A stretch of 60,058 nucleotides of DNA, taken from assembly GCA_032988165.1 (NCBI GenBank), contig JANTQF010000212.1, positions 1 through 60,058 on the forward strand. The letters are read 5' to 3'. Below, one piece after another: positions 34,075-44,695 of the stretch. The stretch is from Emmonsiellopsis sp. PD_33 (taxonomy: Eukaryota; Ascomycota; Eurotiomycetes; Onygenales; Ajellomycetaceae). The number at the start of each line of letters is the position of its first letter. The first letter of the stretch is position 1. The notes beneath the pieces were generated by a model. That model was not told the DNA's origin. It worked only from the letters and a program-made list of their open reading frames with translations, and made no database searches. The translations under genes and the position numbers were made by a program.

Positions 34075-35274
34075 GATTTGAGGAGTTAATTGATAACTAC
34101 CGGTTGTTGCTGTTTTGTTGGAGTAGGGAAGGGCTGAGATGTTGGATAGTTAGTAGTTACTAGTAACTACATACAAGTAGTTCATGGACGGTGGATGGGT
34201 GAGAGAAAGGAAAAGTGTTTTAACTATGCATGCTGTACTCTGTAGCTATCTAAGATAGATGGTTCCTATAACTTGCATATCCTGCTATTCGTATAACATG
34301 GATAACGAGATAACTATAAGGTTTCTCCTAACTTACCTGATCCACCTGGGGATACATCTGCATGGGAAATGTTAAGCACTGCAACAGACATATTTAACCA
34401 ATAAGTCAGCAAACACAGAGAGCAATGCTTGGGTTTCTCCATGCAAGAAGTATAGAATTAACTACAGAAGTCATTTCATGCTTGTGCATCGCTAGAGCTT
34501 CTTCTTTATATAATCTACTAGCTACCCCGCATGCTCCCAGCAAAGCACAAAGCCCTGTATCTACTAGTTAACTGCTATGTGGCTGGATAGCTGCATCCGT
34601 GTTTATTATTATGGCCTGGATGATGTACCTGGAGCAATCTGAGGACCGGGCTGATGTTTAATTCCCGGTGAGTTAAATTAAGGCTGGGCGTGGGGCTATA
34701 AAGAGCGATCGATCGGGTGTTTCGCCCGAATCTCTGTTTCCACTCCATGACATTTTAGTTGACTATTCAACAGCCGTAGTTGGCCACGATGGCTGCATCC
34801 ACAGACAAACAGAGAGGAAACAGGGAAGCGGCGGTCTGTTTGGCTGTTTCAGCAGACCGGGCCAACGTCAGCTTCCTGCAATGTACGTACGCTGGCTGCA
34901 AGGGCGATTAGCTGTCCCAGAGTCCCCTATCTGGAGTGTTGTAGCGGGTGGTGTTGGCCGGCCAGAAACTTGTTTCAGCTTTTTCCCTGCTTCGTCAACT
35001 AATCTCGCCGGTTAGTTGACTGCTGTCCTTCTGTCTGTTTCTCTCTCTCAGCCAGCAGTGCTTGACCAATTCTTCTTTCCTGGCCGTGGGAGCTCTCAGC
35101 GGCCCAATCGCTCCTGGAGTCGCACGTCCTGCTGGCGGTTCCAAGGTTGGCCTGACTGGACTGCCCCTCCTCCACGCTTCAGTCTGCCCGTCTGCTGCTT
35201 GCTTCCGACAGCTGTCAGGTCGGTGCGCCGTCTATGCTCTCCATTGTCCCGTCTCACAGCTCGCCTGCTCGACG

Positions 35275-37952
35275 ATGCCCCTTTTCAAGGACTTCCGGCG
35301 CCGCTCCAAGGCCAGCAGCGCGTCTGCCACCACCTCCGCGGCTGCGGACCCTTCGCCCAGGACCCCCTTCTCGTCCAACGGCATACGCCATGCAGAGTCC
35401 TTCTCAACCCTCGATTCCTCGTCCCAGAGCCTCTGCAACACATCGCCCTTGTCCACGACCCACAATGCGTCCTCTCCACATCTCCAAACTCTCTCCAAAC
35501 TCAATGGCAACGGCTGTGGCCTCCAGATCACTCCCCCCCAGAGACCCGTCCCTATCGGATCCCAGTCGAGCCGGAGCAGCGGTACTGTGAGTGTATATCG
35601 ATGCAAGTACCCTATTCTTCCACTTGCAACATACTGACATTTCCGTGGTGGAGGGTGGTAACGGGGTATCTCCAACCAACATGAGGGCTCCCCCCACGTC
35701 ACCGTATGCACCACGAGTGCTTTCGATTTCTGATAATTCATGGGTATGGAACATTGTTGGTCTTGTCGCGCTGGATATGTGTGCACTTTGCCAGGCGATT
35801 TAGCTTACCTCGTTCTCTAGGTACACCAAAAAGTGCTTCTTGTCTACGGCCAGATAGGGGACCTCCGCCAGCCTGCCTTTGACGGCACCCTAACTATAAG
35901 CCATACTTCCGACTCATTCCCGCCCATCTCCTGGCCCGTGCACCGGTCCATCTTCAAAGCGTTGGTCCACCTGGTGCCCGGTCCAAACAAGTTGCGCCTT
36001 GATTTTACATCCTCGAAAATCCCAAATCCAACCGCCCACATGTCATGGATAAGCATCAATTATTTGCCCCTGGTGAATTCTCCACCGCTTCAGCTGGCCA
36101 TTATAATGGGCAGTGACTCTGACGGTCGCTTTGACGCTGTCCCTGAACGAGCATCCAGAGAGGGAAATGACTTGAAAGTTGCCATACGTAAATTCCGGAT
36201 GGCTGCATATTTGTGGCAGTCTTTTACTGCAGAACAGATGTTTCGAAATGTTTTCGGGAGACGCTGCTTCCGATTCGAGGAGGAGTGGCAGCCTGGCACC
36301 CTTAGCTGTCGGGACAACAATGCAGTCCAGATGAGAAACGAAGCCAAAATTCACATTATCCGCTGCGACAGAACCGTGGCTGAGCTCAGGGGGCTCAGTG
36401 GTGCACAACAAAATGGTGCTAACTCGAACAATAACGAACTTTTCGACGTTGCACTTGATGCGGTGAAACGATATTTCGGCACCCGCAAAGGCCAAACTCA
36501 GTATGTATCGGCACTGATTCTCGATAGCCATTGGGATAAGGACACAAAAACAATCACCGGCCACACCGCTGCTGGCTCTACGAACGATGACATCAAATTG
36601 GCCCTTTTCGGATCCTATGCTTTGCAAAGCTACCCATCTTGTCTGGAGGACGTTGTACCAGCGTTTACTGACTGCACACGCACTGATACTAACTTCATCG
36701 CAAATGATAATAATGAATGTGGAAGCTATTGGGAAGCTGCGAATTCTGGAATCGGAGGACATCTTCGCGAAATTGGCCACATGTTTGGCTGTACGCAGCA
36801 GGATTCCGGCATCATGGGTCGCGATTACCTTCACCTAGGCCGGACTTTTATTGTTCGCGAGCCTTACTCTACCCGAACCAAATCACTGGGCTCATGGCAT
36901 TGCCATCATTCTGAGGAGAGTAGCTGGCATAGACTCGACGCTCTTCGATTCAGGTTTCATCCTTGCTTCCGGCTACCAAGTGATATCCCTCTTGGCTCTG
37001 ATGACTCGATTCAAGTTTACCCCGTGGATAATGGTACCTTATTAGCGTCCTCGCCCGCCGGCATCGCCTTTATCGAAATCTTTGTTGAGAATTCTGAGAT
37101 ATGCAAGGGTGTTCTGGAATTGCTAAATGGAGATACAGGGAGTATCAATGTTCCCAAACAAGTCGCTTTTACTGAGAGCGAGCTCCGCCAATGTCTACCC
37201 GATAACACCAAGAAGAACAAAATCACCAAATTGGTCTTACATTCAGGCAGCCTCAGCACCCATACTGTTCAGGATTTTGGGAAATTGAAATCAAAGCAGT
37301 CTATTGTCAAATTGCCTAATGGGCAAATTGGATATAGAGGCAGCAAGTTGGGCCAGTATGAACCATCGGAATCCCGGCTCGAGGAGGTGTTGCTGGAGTG
37401 CGCATTCATCCAGACTAAACTCCTTGTTTCCATCAAAGTCTACCATGACCAGTGTATCTACGGGCTTGAGTTCTGCTATGAGGATTCAACAAGCCAGGTA
37501 TTTGGAAACCAGAATGTCGGGTCTAAGTGCGACGAGTTCGTTTTTGGTAAGCATTTACTGTCTTACCCCCCGGGTTGTAATGTATCACTAATAATAGGAT
37601 GAAGACACTCGTCGAGGTGAAATCTTGATGGGTTTCCATGTCAAAGCTGGACTGGAAATCAGCGGGATCGAGATTCTCACAAGTCTTGGTAGGAAATCCG
37701 GCATCTTTGGGAACGGTGTCGAAACGACTGGGTGAGTAATATCATCCCATTTACCTTTACCTTCTTGCTCCAGAGGATTTTTTATAATTTTGATCATACC
37801 CCTGATAATGCAAGCCATGACCCTTCCTCATAGCTAACATTGTTTTCTATTCCAGCCATACATTGATACCGCCTAGGGGGTATAGTGTTGCTGGTATTTC
37901 AGGATCGGTGGCGGCTTGCATCAAAGAATTTTCCCTTGTGATAACTCGATGA
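35275..37952 (+). CDS. YIL108W-type metallopeptidase paralogue with broken zinc motif and jacalin-like domain (predicted pseudoenzyme)
   Basis: Five exons, 35275-35586, 35654-35743, 35821-37546, 37605-37731 and 37856-37952, join in phase to 783 residues. A Ser-rich N-terminus (MPLFKDFRRRSK...) and SPYAPRVLSISDNSW lead into the same core as the protein at 2271-4840. Shared marks include FGRRCFRFEEEW, NECGSYWEA, then R450-E451-I-G-H454 and Q460, then GIMGRDY. Family members have HExxHxxxxxH here; the first and third His are Arg and Gln, so two of three zinc ligands are gone. The second half (YSTRTKS, LDALRFRFHPCFRLPSD) and the jacalin-like C-terminus (DTRRGEILMGFHVKAGLEISG, HTLIPPRGYSVAG) look undamaged, with no stops or frameshifts, so this is probably a maintained non-enzymatic protein rather than a decayed gene. 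Intron 3 uses the AAG at 37604, because the nearer TAG (37597) would stop translation at once. Confidence 0.85.
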
Positions 37953-40231
37953 TCAGCTAGCTCCGTTTCCATCCGACCCGGCAAAATTGTCGTGCGACTG
38001 ACAGTTATATTCCTTCACTGCTGATTGTTTCCCACCGTCGACAACTTCTTACTTACCTATTTCCTTTTACGCACCTCCTTGAGGCATACACTCATGGGGT
38101 CGTCTCCCGTTTCCACAACCGCACTCTTAGTTTGCCTTCTCATCCCCGCCTTATATAACGGCCAGTACGAACAACAACAGTCTTTTCCTCCGGCTTGGAG
38201 CCAAATCTGTCCTTTATCCCTTTGGGACACCGAAGTGTTTCCCAATTTTTGGGGACTTTACGCATTTCCTTCCTTCCTCTATATTTACTTTCCTTTCCCC
38301 CTTATGTCCTTTCGGGTATGTTTGAAAGGAATAAATCTCTCGGCTTGACTTGCATGGAAATAGAGTGGTTCTAGGGTCCGGGTAACGGTTCACGGCGCAT
38401 ATTGTCTTTTTCAGAGGGTGGATTTCTCTTAATTTTGTTTTACGTTTTATTTCTGTTTTCGCTGTGCATATTCTACGATGCATACATTTTCAAAACACCT
38501 CTGCTTATTTATGATGTTTTATGACTCGTTCTTGAAGACTGCCGGTTAGTGCCACTTGCTCTTAGGTTTCATTGCTCTGTTTTAATTACTGGGTGGGATC
38601 ATTGCCCATTTAATGGTTGTCAGTCATAGGTTACATGTTGTTCGGACTGGGCGTATTTGTTGCTTCCTTTTCTGCTCGTTCTTGTATTTAATTATGGCCG
38701 CATGTGTGTGTTTTGTTTGGCATGGCATCTACAAGGGGATTATCATTCTCACTACTAGGTAAGTTTGCCAGCTCCCCCATTCCCTGCTCTATCAAATTTA
38801 ACATCTTAAACTAGGAACATGTTCACAAACAATTAGCATACCTAATCTAATGTTCCACCCCCCTAAATAGACCTGGTGAATCCTTTCCTTCCTTCCCTCC
38901 CCAACCCCTGGACCCTACTGGAAATATCAACAACCTCCCTCCCTACCACGCAATCAAGATGCCATCTATGTATCTCCCATATCTATTCCCGCCCAGCAGA
39001 CCATGATGTGCAGTACACTTCCCAACACATATGCCCGCAAAAGAAACTATACAATCCAGACGCTCAAGCAAATACTACTATCGCATTCAGCGATGCGAAG
39101 GGGAATTACCATCCAATTCACATCAGCCCGAGGTATCAGAAAACCATGCCATGCCATGCCACCAGTGCCATTGCCATTGCCATTGTCCATAGAGAGAGTC
39201 AAGGTTGTCCTTCCTTGGGATTTATTTAGCCCTAGGCATAACAAAATTCCAATACGGATATCCATCCGTCCACTCACTGGTTGGTTTCGTTAGTATTTAA
39301 TCAAGGGTTCATGGAATAAATGCGTTTCCTGAGTCTTTTTCTTTTTCATGGATACTAATTGCTCATGGATAATGAGACTAACTTACTACGAGCCGGCCGA
39401 ATGCGAATGCGAATTCCTTGTTTTATTAACTCATTTGGTTGTTTGTTGTAGGTAGGTAGGTGGGTAGGTGGGCGCTGGCTGCGAGGGCGGGCGGCAATAG
39501 GAAAGAGGAGTAAGGACGGGTCTGAGCAAGTTGATGGGTTTGTGCTAGTTGTTGTCTAGTCTTTCGGTGAGCATATTCTGCATGTTGCTGTGTATTTGTG
39601 ACAATGAAGAGATGCTCTCTCCGCATCCCCACCCCCACCCATCCTCAACCCCTTGAGTATGGACAGAAAAGTGAAGATACCACCAGGGCGGCTCATTCAC
39701 TTACCTACCTCGACTATCCTTCGTGACTATCTAGTGATTCGCTACCATGCTTCCCCTTAGACGCAAGTGAATGTGGTTGCAGATTGATATCTTCTTGGCT
39801 TTCCAGCGGTGAAAGCTATCCATTCCATTCCATTCCCCTGAACTGGAATTCCTTTCCACGGTTCATTCAACCCTTTCTCTCATCTACTCCGTACAAAAAC
39901 TTAAAAGCAGTCTAACTACTAGGCAAGCTTTCCAGCTGGCTGGCATCTGCGGGCTTGAAACAAGGTTTATTAAGGTTTTAGCTTCCGTCGAGATCCATGG
40001 CTGCAACTTGCAAGCCAGGACGTCATTATTGATCCCATTCTCTTCCCCCCAAAGATGTCATTTTCCTACTTATCTTCTTTCCATCCGCCCGTGTGAAAGT
40101 CCCACTGACATATCCTACCACAATCTCTGCCTCTATTCTTCTATCAGGAATATAACTCATATAAGTGGCCTCCACACTACGGTAATCCTTTTCGTTGTCT
40201 AGCATCTTCTCACCACATCGTGGGGCAAAAT
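37953..40231. other. Intergenic region
   Basis: About 2.3 kb with no recognised coding family. It has pyrimidine-rich stretches, TAGG/TGGG repeats near 39450-39475 and ATTGCC/ATGCC repeats near 39149-39186. Confidence 0.55.
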
Positions 40232-42006
40232 ATGGTTTCATCTACGAGCCCAAGTTCTCGACGGCCCGCAAACATGTCAGGCGAATCTACTAATAGCCCA
40301 TCGATGACCTCTCCCGGGTCGATCATCGATGCAACGGTAAAATACCGCCTTGGATTTCCATCCCCACTTCCCCCTTACAAAACCCCCCACTACATCCCGA
40401 GCAAAGATATTCCTGGAGAGATGATCATGGACGCAGTAATTTCGTCCCTCCACCAGAGGAAGGTTGATTTCCACTCCATCTGTATTGTTTCGAGGCAAGC
40501 TTCCGCCGTCCTGCTTGAGCCACGTCCAACAGTCAGGATCGCGGCACCCTGCGTCGAGGATGACTCCTGGTATCTGCTATTAAGAGACATTGACGAATTT
40601 CTGATCCGAAACTTTTCACTTCTTGGACAACATATTTGCGTTGAAATATGTGATCCCATGGCTTTCAGGCTCCCGGCCCATTTCCCTATCGAAAAAGACC
40701 ACCCTATTGTCGCTGTCTGGGAGGATCTTGTTCAGGACATCGTCGAAATCGTTGGTATTACTTCGCAGTGGTCAAGTATATGTGCCGTCCGGAGGGGGTT
40801 TGATACTATCGTCGTGAACAATCCGGTTACGATTATCGTCACTTCCAAGTACCCTGCGTTACTGGAGGCCCACAGAGCCACGATCCGTTTCCGATGTCGC
40901 GACTATCGTCTCCAGGAGATAGATGTCGCATTTGTCGAAGTCGATGATGGATTTAGGTCCGCTGACAATGGAAGGAGTTTCCCGGTCGTGGACGAGCTAT
41001 TCATGGGTGCTGGCGTGGGTCTTGGTAGCGATCCAGATGCCACAGGGACGCTGGGCGGTACGCTTACCATGACGAATGGAGATACTAAACATGTGGTGGG
41101 TTTTACGAGCTTTCATGTTGTAGCGGCAAGTAATGCCATGGACCAGGTTTTCATCCCAAATGAACCTGCTAATCCGGCTATCCCGCTTGTATCCCCTTCA
41201 AATTACGATTTCAACAGGGAGGTGGATATCACCCAACAGGCGCTGGAGCAAGCGCAAGAGACATTGGCGATCTTCACGAACACCCACGGAACAGCGGAAC
41301 CTGACGACAGGCGCCAAAATAAAAAGAACAAGATGAAAGCAGCCATAACCCAGTTCCAAAACGAAGTTGAAGAGCTTAGCAACTTTGACAGGCGCGCTGG
41401 AACCCTCTGGGCCGGGTCTGGATTTTGTTCAAGGAACGCTGATGATGGCGTTATCATGAACTGGGCATTGATTTCGCTACCGGACCATCGCCATTTTTCG
41501 AACACGGTACAGTAACTTACAGTCCTTCACCTCTCTTCCTTTTCTTGCCAACAATTAACAAAAATGCGAAACAGCTCCCTTCAGCCGCCGAATTCGAAGC
41601 CCTCCAGCCGAGCATGAAATTCCTTCCGTACCTCTTTCCAGATTCTAACCAGGTCGAAACCTTTTCACACTGCGCTGGCGACATGTTGTTGGTGTTTAAA
41701 AAGGGACGATCAACTGGCCTGACCATGGGCACAATGACGGCCCTCAGACCGCGTGTGAACATCAATGGTCGAGTCGCGCGTGCATGGCATGTCGTTGGTC
41801 GGTTGGGGGGGATGGGGATGGGGAGGGTATTTGCCGACAAGGGAGACGAGGGAGCTTGGGTTATTGATCAGGAAGGGCGGTGCGTGGGCTTCCTCTTTTC
41901 ATCATGCGCGGAGATGAGCTGTGGCGGGGATGCGTATGTTATGCCTGCTGATGGGGTGGTTGGAGATATTGAGCGGGTTACGGGGTGGAGCGTGTCTCTG
42001 GCATAG
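40232..42006 (+). CDS. Trypsin-fold (PA clan) protein with apparently lost Asp and Ser of the triad
   Basis: Two exons, 40232-41506 and 41575-42006, join in phase (GTACAG...AAACAG, 68 bp) to 568 residues. The first approximately 260 residues form a polar domain I do not recognise. From about 275 the sequence follows the order of fungal trypsin-like proteins: GTLGGTLTM...GFTSFHVVA (His at H295), then VIMNWALISL (N410, where relatives I know have D-W-A-L-I), then KGDEGAWVIDQEGRCVGFLF (E517, where the nucleophile of GDSG is expected) and YVMPADGVVGDIERVTG. So His remains while the Asp and Ser positions are Asn and Glu. A Lys-rich helical insertion (about 332-400) separates the halves. No signal peptide is seen. 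I used the ATG at 40232; the frame opens slightly earlier without an ATG. The fold call is moderate and the inactivity is inference. Confidence 0.7.
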
Positions 42007-43230
42007 GACACGGAAACTCGACGACCACCCCCTATTTTACAGGAGACCATATTCTGGCTATAGCCAAAACCATGAGCGGAAGGCTATGGGGTACCGTTCT
42101 TTAGAAAGCAGGACAACCACCAGGTTGAAGATACTCACTATTGGGTCAATCAAGTTCTAGATGCCAGTCCTAAGAAGCTTCTTGGGGTAATATACCCAGT
42201 GGGCTTGAACTCAGACAGAAATGTATGCAAAGTGAGAGAGAACTGGGACCACCTTGATGGGGAGAGATGCATGAACATACCCTTGTTTTTGTCAATGCAG
42301 CATATGGGTGCACTGATAGGCATGATGCTGAAAATGCCCAAGAAAATACACACAATCATCTGCATGACATGACATGAGCAGGATGGGGGTTAAGCAGGGC
42401 CAGCAAGATGAGGGGTGTGAGCAGGCTCGGAGGACATGATTTCTGTACGATGAAGGGGCAAGGGGGGCTTCTGGGATTTTACTTGGTGCTTTTAGTTTTA
42501 TTTTTTGTAGAGAGCTCACCGCTGTCTTAAATAGGGGGAAGGTATTAGGTAGTTAGGCCACATGGGTGGGGTTGGTTGCCCATACTGTGACTACCCAGGC
42601 TGCTCCTTTGGGGGAGATAAGGGAGGCCAGCCAACCTCCTGTATCTTAGCTATTATCATCATCATCAAGAATCAAGAAGGCGATCGTTGACTGTGTGTAT
42701 TCCTCTGTAGGATTCTAGTTCTTCGACAGCATCCAGCCGGCTGAGTCTCACCGTGAGACTACCTGTGACTTGGGTGGAGTCGATTGGTGTAGAAGCTATC
42801 AATACCTCTGTAGGTGTCAAGTTTCTCTATCTAGGCACTCTCAAGGGGTGAGGAGTTAAGGCTATATATATGGGGGTGTTTCGGGGAGAGAGAAGGGGGG
42901 ATGGGGTATATTATTTGTAAGATAGAGAGGTGTGGGGAGATGTAGTAGCAGTGCTAGAGAATAGGATATCTATATATGTATTCGTCGTTAAAATGATATA
43001 TACATGCTCGTGCAGATAGGAAGATATCGTGAACCCGAAAAGAGAGATACAGGTGGCTTTAAACGGTGGGGGGGGGATCGGTGGAAAATAGGAGATATGG
43101 TCATCAAACAGCAATAACAAGCAAACAAAAATCCATCGAGGATGATTGGGTTTTTCGTATATCATGTATATACTCCTACCAATCGATTTCCGATCCTCCT
43201 CACTCATCATTCATTGCACCAACTCACGTC
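42007..43230. other. Convergent intergenic region
   Basis: About 1.2 kb between convergent genes. ATC repeats lie near 42653-42666. No gene or RNA is recognised. Confidence 0.55.
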
Positions 43231-44695
43231 TCACTCCTCCGTCAACGGCTTCTGGCCATAAACAAAATGGAACCGGGTATAAAGATGGAAGGCCGGATTC
43301 TTGAAATCGCTGCGCGCCTTGGCGATCCACAGCTGCGTCTCTTCGTTGCTCATACCCAGCACACGCGTGAAGAGGGCTACGCTATATGCCTCTATCCCGT
43401 CGAGGACCTGGACTTGGTTGAAACGGCCGAGTTCCTTGAGCTTCTTGTCTTTGGGCCAGTGGCCAACGGGAGCCTAGATTATTGGGTCGGTCAGTTGGTT
43501 ATAGGGAGGAAAGAGAAGGAGGATGAAGATCTCTTTTTTTTCCCCTTCTTACCTTGAAAATGTCATCTTGGACATTAGCAAACCCAGCATCAATGAGACG
43601 CTGCTGGTGGTCATCCGCACCGTCCATCTTCTTCCCGAATTTAGTGCTGGCCTCGTTGATCAACCTCTGCCACTCGAGAACCGAAGTAGCCTTCGCAAGG
43701 GTGCCGTCGTCGGAGAAAAGCTCCCCGTTAAACTCCTGTACCTCGATCCACCCCCCCGGTTTCAGATTGTCGTATGCCTTTTTGTATAGTCCATGCCAAT
43801 CCCCGATGGCGCCCGTCATGCCTCGGATGTGGATGAAGTCGTATTTTGCAGATCCGGTATTTGACCATTCGCCTTCGACGTCCTCGATGTAGAACTTGCA
43901 GTTGGGGGGGACCCAGCTGGGCTGGATGGGGCTGAGATCGGTTCCAATTACCTCTGCACCGGGGAATTCATCGGCAAAATCCACGGCCCATATACCCGTA
44001 CCTGTGTTTTGACAGAGTCAGTGGCCAGCGGATCGATTAGGATGTTGGAATTTGGGATGGTATGAATTTGAGGATGTAACGGCCATGTAAAAGATTCGGG
44101 AACAAGACAAACAAGGGAATCCTCAAGTTTTCGATTCGAAATAAGGAGGAGTTTGTGGGAAAGACGAGAGAGGATGAGGGAGTGAGGCGTATATTGTTAG
44201 AGAAATTTAACTGCAATACCCGTTCCAATATCTAGAATTTTCTGCGCATCTGCTGGGATAGGGGCGCGGTATAGCGAGCCGCCATTCATCAGACGAAATA
44301 TATGATGGAAAAGGTCTAATCTATCTTGTTCCTTCTCATCATTCGGAATTGGATCTGGGTGTTTGCCTTATTAGTATCCTCAAGAGAATGGGGATGGATT
44401 TTCTCCTCACATGCGCCATCCTGATAGGCATGGTAACGGCGACCATTCTCGTATCGATAGTGTCGGATGGAAGATGTGATAGAAGTGCTTGTGCTGCTTT
44501 GTAACGACTCGAGTTCAGAGTTTTCTTCGACCTCCTAAGAAAGCGCCCAAAGTCAGCGATAGTAACGATGATGAGGAAACGATGTTCGAGACCCACATCT
44601 ACCGCAATTGGCGCAGCGAGGTCTGGCGCTGGAATATTGTCGACAGGGCTTCGAGGACCACCTGTAGGCGATTGGGACGTTTTAGGGGATGCCAT
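43231..44695 (-). CDS. LaeA-like SAM-dependent methyltransferase
   Basis: Five minus-strand exons, 44695-44597, 44534-44411, 44354-44220, 44001-43553 and 43473-43231, join in phase to 349 residues. The N-terminal approximately 60 residues are Pro/Ser/Glu-rich. Then comes the fungal LaeA-like lead YRYENGRRYHAYQDGAYPIP and EKEQDRLDLFHHIFRLMNGG, the SAM motif ILDIGTGTGIWAVDFADE (about 114-131, created across the exon 3-4 junction), VIGTDLSPIQP, FIEV-type post motifs (YIEDVEGEW, FIHIRGM) and LKPGGWIEVQEF. The C-terminus has WPKDKKLKELG, typical of the family. LaeA itself is a velvet-complex regulator of secondary metabolism, but fungi carry many paralogues, and this one could methylate a small molecule or protein. 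Intron 3 (218 bp) is long for this window. It is divergent from the distant grainyhead gene. Confidence 0.9.

Larger units (their letters stand above)
33262..35274. other. Intergenic region upstream of the second metallopeptidase gene
   Basis: About 2 kb with no recognised gene. It holds a 20-nt perfect palindrome (33509-33528), a 12-nt palindrome GTTTAGCTAAAC (33601-33612), a (GA)n tract (34037-34074) and pyrimidine-rich leader-like sequence from about 35000. Confidence 0.55.
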
